Shown: positions 33,292 through 43,510 of the stretch, piece by piece | How the letters are laid out: the number at the start of each line of letters is the position of its first letter | Numbering within the stretch: the first letter of the stretch is position 1 | Source of the DNA: Corynespora cassiicola | Lineage: Eukaryota; Ascomycota; Dothideomycetes; Pleosporales; Corynesporascaceae | Reading direction: 5' to 3' | NCBI GenBank assembly: GCA_022059125.1 | Contig: JAEUWY010000002.1 | Location: 1,736,001-1,800,000, forward strand | Length of the DNA: 64,000 bases | Notes under the pieces: model-generated | Told to the model about the DNA's origin: nothing | Databases searched by the model: none | What the model saw: only the letters and a program-made list of their open reading frames with translations | Made by a program: the position numbers and the translations under genes

Positions 33292-36200
33292 CTACCGCCT
33301 CTCCACAAGCAGTAGGTGCATAGCGAGGTATGCGAGAATGACAAAGGCTCCGCCGAAGATGGCGAGGCCGATGCAGTCCTTCCAAAGGGCAAGGACCTCA
33401 AAGCCAAACGAACTTAGAATGGCAGAGCCAGGAACTTCAATGTCGAGCCCGTATTTGTGGTCGATGAGGGTGAGGTACTTGACCTCGTTGACAATGAGAC
33501 CTTCAAACGCGTAGTGAAAGATGGAAAGCTAGATTCAATCGTCAGTAAAAATCCAAACACATCTTCGAATGGAGGTGAACTTACTGCTTGTAACCACTTT
33601 GCGGCCTCGGGGATGCTCTCCTTGTTGAGGAAGAAACCAGAGAACAGCAAGCTAAACAGCATTACCAAAAGGCCAATCAAGTTGGCCACGCCTCCGTTCC
33701 GGAACACGATGCCAATGAACAGGAAAATGGCAGCGGCGGCCAGGTTGAATAAGACGAGGAACAGGATGAACTTCAGGAACTGCGGCCAAGCGGGATTGAG
33801 ACCGGTCATAGGGTAGACAATCATTCCCAGGATGATGGGAGGAATCAACCGAAGGGGCACAATGTCGAACAAAACCTTGGCGGTAAAGTATGATAGAGGA
33901 GAATAGTAGCCCTTGGCACGCTCGCGAGTAAAGAGAAGGCGTTCAGGAGCGAACACGGTCAAGATGGTCAATGTGCTGAATCCGAACAGGGCCAGCACAA
34001 AGAAGAAGAGACCGAGACGGTTCTGGAACCCCTTGATGTCGTCCGTGAGGCCATAGAACAGAAACCCGAGGAAGACCGCGAGAACAATAGCAATGGCATA
34101 ATGGGTGAGCATAAGCATCGGGTTGCGATACAAGTTTCGCCATGTGCGCTTAGACAGGATGACAAACTGGCCGAGGAGGCCAACCTTGCGGAAGCCTCGA
34201 AGTTTGCCGGCCGCAACATATCCATTAGGTCCCTGGTTCTCGTTGGTGGTGCCGTTGGCTTCATGTGCCCTTGCAATGCCGCTGGAAATGTCTTCGTGTA
34301 CAGCACCAGCGACATCAGAGGTGGCGTATGCGGCGACGAGCGTGTCCAAGTTCGTTCCCGTTCCACCATCAGCAGGAGGGGGTAGCTCATCTGGGTCATC
34401 TAGGATTTGAGGGGGAGGTGCACCTTGTTGACGGGAAAGTTTTAGCCACTGAGCATTACTGCCTTCGCGCCTATCATAGGGGGCTTCATCATCGGTCTTG
34501 GGGGACATCGTACCATCTGCAGGAGCTGCGCCCTTTTTCCTCGTAAACAGTTCACGCTCTTGCTGCTGTCGAATTGATGTCCTCCGCTTGTTCTTGGGGC
34601 GAATGCTCGAGTTACTGGGACTTCCAACGGTATCAGGATCAATGCTGTTGGCGATGCTCGGAATGGACTTGACGGCAATGGCACTGCTAGCGCTAGTCCG
34701 CAGTCCATCCCTCACAAATAGCGAACTGTCTTCGTCGATGGTTTGCCGAGCAGCGCTAGCGTGCATTGTGAGGTCAACGAGATAGTCGGCGATGTTGAAG
34801 CCGGGCGGACAGCTGTAGCCGATTTGATCAAAATATGGCTGGCAGCTCTCGAATGGTCCAGAGTACACAGTCCTACCCTTTGCGAGCAGAATAAGCTGGT
34901 CAAAAAGAGCGACAATGTTGGAGCGTGGCTGGTGGATGGTGAAGACAACGGTCCTGTTGTAGTTCTTGACCAAGTTGACAAGGCACTCAACGACGTTGAA
35001 GGCGTTGTAGGCATCCAGTCCGCTCGTAGGTTCATCCAAGAAGAGAATGCTAGGAGAAGTCACAAGCTCACATGCAATACCAACACGACGCTTCTCTCCG
35101 CCTGAGATACCGCGGCCGCTCTCCTCTGAGCCGATCTTCTGATGGCGAATGTGGTGAATTCCAAGCTGGCGTTCAACGTCATCAACTCGTTGTTCTTTGG
35201 ACGTGCGGCTCATTTCCTTTGGAAGTCGTAACAGGGCAGAGTCCAGAATAGTTTCATGAACGGTAAGAGTGGGCAACATGGTATCCTCCTGGTCGACGAA
35301 ACCGATTACGTTGCGGAATTCATCGTCGCGCACCTTTTCGCCGTTGAGGTAGAAATCGCCACCAGTGATACCGACTTTGTTCTTGCGCGCGAGGATGTCT
35401 AGAAACGTGGTCTTTCCAGCGCCCGAAGCTCCCATGATAGCTAGGAGTTCACCAGGGTGGACTGCTCCAGAAATTCCTGTAAGGATTTGCTTGCCATTAA
35501 GAAGATAAGAGACGTTTTCGAATGTCAGAGCGGCTGGCTTGTGATCAGCCAACAGCTTCGCGTTTTCGTCTTCTTCGTCGTCAGACAGGTGAATGGCACC
35601 CCAGCGCCGCCTCTCGGCTCTGCGAGCCAAGTACCAGACGACCAGAATAAACGCTACAACAAACAAAGCACATCCTGCGATAACACCGGCAATGAGGGGA
35701 GTGTTGATGGTCTTGATAGGCCTCTCGTAACCGGGAACCTCGGTCTGGTAGAGACATTCGCCCGCGTCGCACTTGAGGAAGATGCTCTCGTCACCAAAGA
35801 CACTGGAAATGAGGTCGTTCATGGCCGGTTCCGAGAAGATGCTGCCACTCTCCTTGCCACTGAGAGTAGAGATGGACTTGAACTCGGCCGGGCCCTTGAT
35901 CTCTTCCTTCAAAAAGTCTCCAATGTCAATGGAGCCCTCTTCGCCACACAGCATGCGTCCAGGTACACATCTGCACTTGATGTTCTCGCACATGTATTGG
36001 GTGACATTTCGGTCGGATTCGGCGATCCATTTGTCGGTACAGGTATCGAGGGCACAGTAGAAGGACTCCTTCTGATCAACCCAGACTGTCGAGGTCAGCC
36101 GATAAGCACGCGACACGGTACACGGGGAAACTTACACTGAAAGTTGCACTCGGCATCTTCCTTGTTGCAGGAGAAAGTGGCCTGGGGCTTCTTTTCCTTG

Positions 36201-36697
36201 AGCTGGTCAAGGATCTTCCTGTTGGTGATGTCACAGATCTGGAAGTTCTCCTTGACGAGCTGGCCGTCCTTGTAGCAGACACCACCCTCGCCTTCGGGCA
36301 TCATGGCGCTGCAGGCGTCATTGGTTTCGCAGACATTGCAGTTGATTCCTGCCCAGCCCTCTTTGCACTGGCACGACTTCTCGCCACCTCGAGGTGCTCG
36401 GTTGCGTCCATCTGGAAGGGCACCGCACAGCGGCTCCGAGCAGTCTTCGCCACCAAACCCTGGCGGACAATTGCATTTCCCGTTCGCTTTGCTGCAGTCG
36501 GCAAACTGCTGGCATTGGAAGTCCTCGAGATTGCAGTTGAAGCAGGGCGGGCAGCCGTCGGGGCGGTCACCGTAGATGGAGAAGAGCGACTCGGGGAGTT
36601 CGGTGGTCGAGTAGTTCGCAAAGGTCTTGTGCGCGAGCGCTGGTCCCGCTGCCATGAGCGAGACCAAGAGGGCGGCGGACCATGGAGCGCGTCGCAT
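33292..36697 (-). CDS. ADP1: ABCG transporter, Adp1 type, with EGF-like ectodomain
   Basis: Complement of 36136-36697, 33585-36085 and 33292-33528, 1099 aa (yeast Adp1 is of similar size). A signal peptide ([16 protein letters not shown]) is followed by a cysteine-rich ectodomain with EGF-like patterns ([27 protein letters not shown]). A first helix near 330-350 ([20 protein letters not shown]) leads to the nucleotide-binding domain: Walker [10 protein letters not shown] near 403, Q-loop [14 protein letters not shown], signature [13 protein letters not shown], Walker [14 protein letters not shown] and H-loop TIHQPRS. A long Ser/basic linker separates it from the C-terminal ABC2 membrane domain ([17 protein letters not shown] onward), which ends LLVERR. 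This half transporter is of unknown substrate and probably resides in an internal membrane. Both introns were placed by frame: the first restores [14 protein letters not shown] and the second restores [13 protein letters not shown]. Confidence 0.94.
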
Positions 36698-37414
36698 GGC
36701 GCTGTTCTGCCGGGCGGCGATACGGACACAAGCTCTCCCAGAGCTCCTCTATGCACAGGGGAGCTGTTGCCTGGGCGACTTGGACGGGCAAGTTGATGGC
36801 AAAGGTCGCGCAGAGGGGGCGGGATGGACGTCCGCGATCAGGACGAGGCGGGGGGAAGGAAGGGCAGGAGAGGGAACGTGGCGTGTCGGGAAGAGAGCGA
36901 GGTTGAGAGCGAGCTGCTATCGCCCGTGGTTGCGGGGGAGATGGCTGGAGAGCAGCCGATGGGATGGCGTTTGCCAAGAAGGAATCGCCCCATAGCACTC
37001 AAGCCGTTCCAAGGCACCCTTCCACCCGTCTAAGCCTCGTGCACGCGGCCCACGAGACAGATATGCCGCACACGCCGTCGCCCAATGCTCCCAGGCCCGC
37101 GGTGCTCTTCCGTGACCTACGCCGGCCATGCGAGCGCCAGTGTTCGTCGGAATGTTTCCAGCGCCCATAGACTTCATCGGCCGGCGCTTTAGCCATCGGA
37201 GCCAACGACCTCGGGACCCAGCTAGCCAGTCAACCAGCTAGCCCCCTTCGTCCTAGCTGGCGCTACATCTTGGACCGACCTTGCGCCCTATGTCAAGTTA
37301 CTTTTATCGAGTGACTATTTGAGGCTGCTGGACATTCTCTTCTCTGGACAACTTCGGAGATATCCCATTGCATTCCTCTCATTTCAATCAAAGAGCGCAC
37401 CCTTTCTACTCAAC
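36698..37414. promoter_or_regulatory. Divergent promoter, ABCG / aminotransferase
   Basis: This 717-base GC-rich spacer separates two divergent start codons. The aminotransferase side ends with a pyrimidine-rich leader. A short imperfect direct repeat of AGCTAGCC/AGCCAGTC types occurs near 37215-37245. No gene is supported. Confidence 0.45.
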
Positions 37415-38745
37415 ATGGTCCAGATTGACACTTTTTCCGTCGAAGCGGTATGCATAGCCCTTGGTTTTCTGTACCCCGATTCTCCGTCTTTCTGCCATTC
37501 TTCCTATGCCCCCGCACCCCTCGGCCCGCCACGCCAGCCTTGTTGATCCTTGAAATGCGCCCAACTGACTCTCGGTAGTGGATGGACGAGCATGAGAACA
37601 ACTGCAAGTACAACATTGCCGAAACATGTTGCGCTTCCATTTCCGTTGATGAGCTCCGGGAGCTTTCCGAGGACAAGAGCCGCGATGTGTTCCAGACATC
37701 CAAGGCCCTGACCTACGGCGCCATAAGGGGCTCAGATACCCTGCGAAACAACCTTGCTCGTTTGTACTCTGCAAAGGGCACACCTCTGCCCGCAGAGAAC
37801 ATCATCACTACACCTGGAGCCATCCAAGCCAACTATCTCGTCGCTTACAGTCTGGTCGGCCCTGGAGACCACGTTATATGCCATTTCCCCACCTACCAGT
37901 CTTTGTATGAAGTTCCGAAGCAGCTTGGGGCAGAGGTTGATCTTTGGAAGGCGAAGCCTGAAAATAACTGGATCCCCTCGATTGACGAACTGAGAGCCCT
38001 TGTCAAACCTAACACCAAGCTCATCGTCATCAACAACCCCAACAACCCAACAGGGGCTGTGCTGAAGAAATCTTTCCTTCAGCAGATCGTGCAAGTCGCC
38101 ACCGAGCACGACCTCACCATCCTTTGCGATGAGGTATACCGCCCCGTTTTCCATTCCATCAACCCTGTGGATCCCGAATTTCCTCCATCGCTACTCTCTG
38201 TGGGTTACAAAAAGGCCATTGTGACTGGATCCATGTCAAAGGCATATGCAATGGCTGGAATTCGTGTGGGCTGGGTTGCCTCTAGAGATCCCGAGATTAT
38301 CGAAAAGCTTGCCGAGGCTCGTCACTATACCACCATCTCCGTCAGCCAGCTTGACGAACAAGTTGCTGCTTACGCTCTTGATCAAAGCACAGTACACCGT
38401 CTCCTAGCCCGAAACATCCAACTCGCAAAAACGAACATGGAGTTGATGGAGAAGTTTGTGCTCAAGAACGACGATGCCTGCGAGTGGGTAAAACCACTCG
38501 CAGGCACCACGGCTTTTGTCAAGTTCCACTACGAAGGCAAAGCTGTCGATTCGGTCGACTTTTGCAAGAGACTGCTAGACAAGGCGGGTGTGTTATTCGT
38601 GCCAGGCAGTGAGTGTTTCGGCGAAGAGTTTAAGGGATATGTGCGGATCGGTTTCGTAAACCACACGGATCTGATTAAAGAAGGCCTCGACAAGGCAACG
38701 CAATTTGTGAGGAAGAATATCGATGAAATCAAGTTGGCTGAGTAG
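37415..38745 (+). CDS. PLP-dependent aminotransferase, class I/II
   Basis: Exons 37415-37447 and 37579-38745, 399 aa. A fold type I PLP enzyme. Recognised positions: TYGAIRGSDTLRNNLARLY (N-terminal helix), ITTPGAIQANYLV (phosphate-binding loop), INNPNNPTGAVL (Asn ligand), ILCDEVYRPVF (Asp and Tyr that bind PLP), TGSMSKAYAMAGIRVGW (Schiff-base Lys near 233), and a C-terminal Arg in GYVRIGFVN. The first exon encodes only MVQIDTFSVEA, a start found in related fungal aminotransferases. It resembles capreomycidine-synthase-like or kynurenine/glutamine transaminase subgroups, but I cannot pick a substrate. The divergent partner is the ABCG gene; there is no sign of a metabolic cluster. Confidence 0.9.
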
Positions 38746-39188
38746 CTGCAGCTGGCCTTGACAACGTACGGCCTCTGTTAAAATGGACATATTGTGGAAG
38801 GCCTTACTTTTGAAAATACAAGCAATTACCCTGGATAGGCAGAAAATGAACATTGCATCTCGCGAAATAGACTTACTCGGAAATCGGAGGAGTGCAAGAA
38901 ATCACCAGAGCGAGTGCGCATGGACTAAAGGTCCAATGGAATCAGCCAATCAGAGGTCGATCCGCCTAGCTAAGCCCTGGCTACACTGCCCTCCCGCCCC
39001 AGGCGTCCGCCGCAAGGCTGATCCCACAGGCGGTGCATCGTGGAGAATACTATAGATTGCGCATATAATTCCGGTTCCCCCCTCAGAGCAAATTTCATCC
39101 GTATCAGCATTTGTACCGCTTCCATATCAACGGCACCATCTGCTTCGACATCAAGATATCTATACCCGATAACCTAATCGATTCAAAT
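38746..39188. promoter_or_regulatory. Promoter region of small conserved-looking gene
   Basis: These 443 bases contain the 3' UTR of the aminotransferase and the promoter of the next gene. An in-frame open leader from 39111 precedes the chosen ATG. ACTATAGATT and CATATAATT at 39050-39070 are possible core promoter elements. Confidence 0.35.
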
Positions 39189-39564
39189 ATGTCTGCACAT
39201 GGCAAAGAGCCTTCTCTATCTTTCTCAGAGGAAGCCTCTTCCCAAGCGAAAGATGCGCCTTCTACCGCATCTAGCAACCGCTCTTCTTCTCCAGCAAAGA
39301 CGCCACAGCCAAAATGGTACCACAAGCTTAGCCGCAAAGGAGAATTAAGCAAGGAGAAATTCAAAGACGCAAGCCTCAGTGATGAAGAGAGATGGAAGGA
39401 CTGGCACAAAAAGATGGACAAGAATCAGCATGAAGGGTATGTCGGCCAATCTCGTGGCAACCCTTTCGGTCACTAATCTTCCTCGCAGGTCCGCATCAGG
39501 GGTATTTAGCAGGCAGTACAAGGGGAAGAGCGGAAGAGGTTATTGGCTTGATGTCTCCATGTAG
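39189..39564 (+). CDS. Small hydrophilic protein of unknown function
   Basis: Exons 39189-39436 and 39489-39564, 107 aa. I do not recognise a named family. The N-terminal 40 residues are Ser/Ala-rich and probably disordered. A compact charged block follows (KWYHKLSRKGELSKEKFKD, then SLSDEERWKDWHKKMD), and the second exon gives SGVFSRQYKGKSGRGYWLDV at the end. The intron (GTATGT donor, GCAG acceptor) restores a frame that stops cleanly. No signal peptide or membrane segment is visible, so it should be intracellular. An upstream in-frame ATG at 39111 would add 26 residues without clear features. The W/K/E-rich core looks conserved, which argues for a real gene. Confidence 0.65.
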
Positions 39565-40101
39565 AGATATTGTGCGCCACAGAGATACCCAATTTTATTC
39601 TTACCTTTACCGAAGAAACCAACATATCAATGCTATCGTTGCCGTTACCAAGAGTTTCGAAGCTTGGGCCTCATGACCTCTCCGAGCTTTGTTCGCGATG
39701 ACCGGGAATGGGCGTCTAGGGCGTCTAAATGGCCCAAACTCCTCAGAAAGCCTGCGAACCCCGCTCGAAGGCGTGCCAGGCGGTGTCAGAGCAAAAACTC
39801 TGCAAGTACACTTCGCGCCTGGCTGGTGATAAAGGAGTGTTCCCCCAAGATTTGTTCATCGTAACGTGTTGCCGCAGCCGAAAAGCCCCGCGGCCAGAGC
39901 TCCAAGCTACTCCAACGTCATCGGTCGACATCTCCAAAACTCCCCGCAGCCCCAAGTCCGCTCCCACCTCGACCTCGGCAGATAGCAGTCAATTGACGTG
40001 CCGCGCTCCCCACAACACGCCTTGATTCGGTGGATTTGAAGTCGGGGTGGCCCCTTGCTGCGTGTCATTGATTTAGAGCTGCTCCCGCGCCCGCAACCAC
40101 G
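39565..40101. promoter_or_regulatory. Promoter region of SSADH gene
   Basis: These 537 bases lie between two co-oriented genes. Frames at 39664-40025 are short and featureless. I see no RNA gene or repeat. Confidence 0.4.
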
Positions 40102-41824
40102 ATGCGATCCATTCTCTCAGCTTCCCGAGCCATTGCGCGACAGCAGCGTTGCAGAAGCAGATTCCAGACAAGCTCGCTACCAGCCATAGTACAGAGGGGA
40201 TACGCCATGAATCACTCGGTACCTCAGGTGAGTTGGACTGCGGCTCCGTCCTCGCATCTCCAGCACAGCTAACCTTGCAAACGCAGCTCAACGACAAGAC
40301 CCTCCTCAAATCACAGACGTACGTAAACGGAGAATGGATCGACGCAAAATCGGGCAAGACCTTCGAGGTCACGGATCCTGCCACGGGCAAGGTCATTGGC
40401 ACGATGCCTGAGATGGATCGCGCCGATACCGAGGCTGCCATCGCTGCCGCCGCTGCCGCTCTGCCAGAATTCCAGAAGACGACGGGCCGCGAGCGGTCCC
40501 GGATGCTGCGCAAGTGGTACCAGCTCATGGTAGACAACGCCGACGACCTTGCGAAACTGATAACATGGGAGAACGGAAAGCCTATTGCGGATGCAAAGGG
40601 TGAGGTCACATACGCTGCGAACTTCTTCGAGTGGTTCAGCGAGGAAGCGCCGAGGGCATACGGAAGCACCATCCCAGCAAGCGTGCCTGGCAACAGAGTG
40701 TACACCCTAAAGCAGCCTGTCGGAGTCTGTGGCTTGATCACGCCGTAAGTAGATTTCAGCATCACATTGTGATTTTGCTTGCCCGTGGCTAATACCGCTT
40801 CAGATGGAACTTTCCTGCTGCCATGATCACCAGGAAGATTGGTCCTGCCCTTGCAGCTGGATGTACCGTGGTCGCCAAATCTCCTGGCGAGACTCCTTTC
40901 ACGGCTGCTGCGCTGGCTGAGCTCGCTCACCGCGCTGGTATCCCCAAGGGAGTCGTCAATTTTGTGACCGCCCTTGAGAACACCCCCGAGGTCGGAGAAA
41001 CCATTACTTCTTCCAAGACGATTAAGAAGGTGTCCTTCACTGGATCCACTGGAGTGGGTAAGCTTCTCATGAAACAGTCCGCCGATACTCTCAAGAAGCT
41101 GTCTTTCGAGCTTGGAGGTAATGCACCTTTCATCGTCTTTGACGACGCAGACTTGGAGACTGCTGTGGCGGGTGCTATTGCATCCAAGTTCCGCTCCTCG
41201 GGTCAGACGTGCGTTTGCGCAAACAGGCTCTATGTTCAGTCAGGAATCTACGACGAGTTTGCCAAACTCTTCACCGAGAAGGTGAAGGACTTCAAAGTTG
41301 GTGGAGGGTACGGCGAGGGTGTGACCCATGGCCCTCTTATTCACGACCGTGCTGTTTCCAAGGTCGAGTCCCACGTCAAGGACGCAGTCAGCCAAGGAGG
41401 CAAGGTTCTCATTGGAGGTCAGAAGCTCCCAGACCTGGGTTCCAACTTCTTCCAGCCTACCGTCATTCGCGATATGACGAATGATATGCAGCTTGCGCAT
41501 GAGGAGACATTCGGCCCTGTTGCTGGCTTGTTCAAGTTTGACACTGAAGCCGAAGTGGTCAAGCTGGCTAACTCGGCCGATGTCGGACTTGCTGGTTACT
41601 TCTTCAGTCGCGATGTCCAGAGGTGCTACCGCGTAGCGGAGGCCCTTGAAGTTGGCATGGTTGGTGTCAACACCGGTCTGATCTCAGACCCCGCAGCGCC
41701 ATTTGGTGGCGTAAAGGAGAGTGGTTTTGGAAGAGAAGGAAGTATGTTGGGCATTGAGGAGTACATTGTCACTAAGATGGTGACTATGGGTGGCATGGGC
41801 CAGCCACTCCAAGGAAGCTCATGA
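40102..41824 (+). CDS. UGA2: Succinate-semialdehyde dehydrogenase
   Basis: Exons 40102-40227, 40287-40744 and 40804-41824, 534 aa. It oxidises succinate semialdehyde to succinate with NAD(P), the last step of the GABA shunt. The N-terminus is a mitochondrial-type leader rich in Arg and Ser without acids (MRSILSASRAIARQQRCRSRF). The ALDH core shows VNGEWIDAKSGKTFEV, PWNFPAAMITRKIGPALAAG (rebuilt across intron 2), FTGSTGVGKLL (Rossmann), FELGGNAPFIVFDDAD (general base Glu), and SSGQTCVCANR with the catalytic Cys near 330 and its neighbour Cys. The end EETFGPVAGLFKF and KESGFGREGS are class motifs. The gene gives a clean mitochondrial SSADH. An internal Met (MNHSVPQ) might give a cytosolic form. 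Confidence 0.94.
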
Positions 41825-42319
41825 GGAAATCATCATAGTGCACCAACAAGACACTTTTAAATTTGGGAAGGGCAAATCAAAGGGCACGGGGTCAGTACGG
41901 CGTTCAGAGGTTATCAAATTCTTTCATGTTTACAGAGTTTTGTCATGTCCCTCTCGGCTACAATAAGCCCCCTACATATTCCAGTATTGTCTGTTCACAT
42001 CGCGGTTCACAATGATCATACGTCCACGTTAAGTTTGCTGCCAACGCACGTTTAAACAAACTTTTAAAAACTTGCCGACCCATGTTGTACTGAACTCTTC
42101 ATTAATTTCCTTCTTCTCCACCAAATTCAAGTTGCGCCATCAAGGGTGGGTCTGAAAAGCGCGTTGCATTCACTGCGGCTTCTAATTTCCCAGCGCCGGG
42201 CAAACACTTTTGATCACTGTTTACCGCCCCTTTACTTACCAACTAGCACCTATTCCCCCAGGATACCGCTTACTTTACACACTTGTTATCACAGACGGCA
42301 CGCTCCACGGCGAGGAAAC
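41825..42319. promoter_or_regulatory. Promoter region of unrecognised gene
   Basis: These 495 bases contain the SSADH 3' UTR and the leader of the next gene. The frame of the next gene stays open upstream to an ATG at 42146; the added part (Leu/Ser/His-rich, LTLHTCYHRRHAPRRG) does not look like protein of the same gene. Confidence 0.4.
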
Positions 42320-43510
42320 ATGGCCGAATTTGAGCGCGAACTGCGTCCTTTCGACCTCAAGACCACGATAAAAGCGGACCGCGGTGCAGCTGCCATCATC
42401 ATCGACATTGGTAATGATGGAAAAAATACAACGCATAACTCTAGAGATTTTATTGATAACCTTGTCAATAGCCACCTGGCCAACGGGCAGCGCATGTCGT
42501 CGGCCACAAAGCTCTACATTATAGGAGAGTTCAAGGCTATCTTCAAGAAGACACACGAGGCAAGTGACTCCAAACACCCGAGCGGCTATTATATGGGCCA
42601 GATAGCCAAAGATGAACAACATCTGACTGGGAAGCATCATCAGGCTTCGGACTACCAGGGTGATCAATGGAAGCGTGGAGTCAGCAAAGTATGCGAGTTG
42701 ATCAAGGCAATGACCAACTTGCAAGAGGTAACTTGGATTTCCACTCTCCCGTTCCAGGAGGAGGTGTGGGCGTTTCTTCCAACTACGCTTACGAAGCTGA
42801 TCATTGACATTGGAAATCCCATTCGCCTCGACACATCGGATTCCTCATATCGCAAGGTCCACATCAGCCGAGACGGTATGAAACCACTTGTACGCTTCAC
42901 CCAGCTCCGAGAGCTACGCTTGTTCAACATGATGCGTACTTTCCAGTCGATCATCTGGGAGACGGTCTTCCGCAACAAAGCCGAGGGCCAGATGCAAGTC
43001 CTTGACTTGACCATGGCCGAGCACCCCATCATTCGCGCGGATAACTGGGTCAAAGCAGACGGCGTATGCGGAATCAACGTCGTCAATCCAAACACCCGAG
43101 AATACAAGGGTAAGGACGGCAATGGGATGCTCTATCACACCCACGGAATGGGAGAGTATCTCGACGACCTCTGCATGCGCAAGGCACGCCTCGCGTCATA
43201 CATTGGCGAGACTGTTCCACTCCCCCTTTGGTGCCTTAAGCTGGACGGATTTGTAATCGACCGCCTACCCTTCGAGCATGAGCTTTCCGGTATCGTCTTG
43301 CTCACTTGCGGCCCGAATTGCGTCGATGCTGGCATGCGTCCGCCAAAGACTACCCGAGCGCCGAAGAATGCATGGGGTGCAAGCGTCAAGAGCTCCCAAA
43401 CGCACTGCCTGATCAAGTGGCCAAACTGGGCTCGAATCTACACTGGAGCGGGAGAAGAGCTGGATGTTGATGGCCACGTTGTCGAGAACGCCGTACCCAA
43501 GGACGCCTAG
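42320..43510 (+). CDS. Unrecognised 396-residue protein, LRR-like segments
   Basis: A single exon, 396 aa, from MAEFERELRPFD. I do not recognise a domain with confidence. The middle shows spaced Leu patterns such as LTKLIIDIGNP, FTQLRELRLFNMM and MQVLDLTM, like the irregular leucine-rich repeats of fungal F-box-type proteins, though no F-box is visible at the N-terminus. There is no signal peptide or membrane helix. The C-terminal third is basic and Trp/Cys-containing (LPLWCLKLDGF, LIKWPNWARIY). It lies between SSADH and a long gene-free region. Alternatives are a lineage-specific orphan or a duplicated F-box gene that has lost its box. The reading frame is intact and codon use resembles its neighbours, so it is probably expressed. 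Confidence 0.65.
   Translation: MAEFERELRPFDLKTTIKADRGAAAIIIDIGNDGKNTTHNSRDFIDNLVNSHLANGQRMSSATKLYIIGEFKAIFKKTHEASDSKHPSGYYMGQIAKDEQHLTGKHHQASDYQGDQWKRGVSKVCELIKAMTNLQEVTWISTLPFQEEVWAFLPTTLTKLIIDIGNPIRLDTSDSSYRKVHISRDGMKPLVRFTQLRELRLFNMMRTFQSIIWETVFRNKAEGQMQVLDLTMAEHPIIRADNWVKADGVCGINVVNPNTREYKGKDGNGMLYHTHGMGEYLDDLCMRKARLASYIGETVPLPLWCLKLDGFVIDRLPFEHELSGIVLLTCGPNCVDAGMRPPKTTRAPKNAWGASVKSSQTHCLIKWPNWARIYTGAGEELDVDGHVVENAVPKDA

Noticed and set aside
37415..41824. A secondary-metabolite cluster around tyrosinase, ABCG transporter, aminotransferase and SSADH
   Set aside because: No PKS, NRPS, terpene synthase or pathway regulator is present, and SSADH and the Adp1-type transporter are common single-copy genes.
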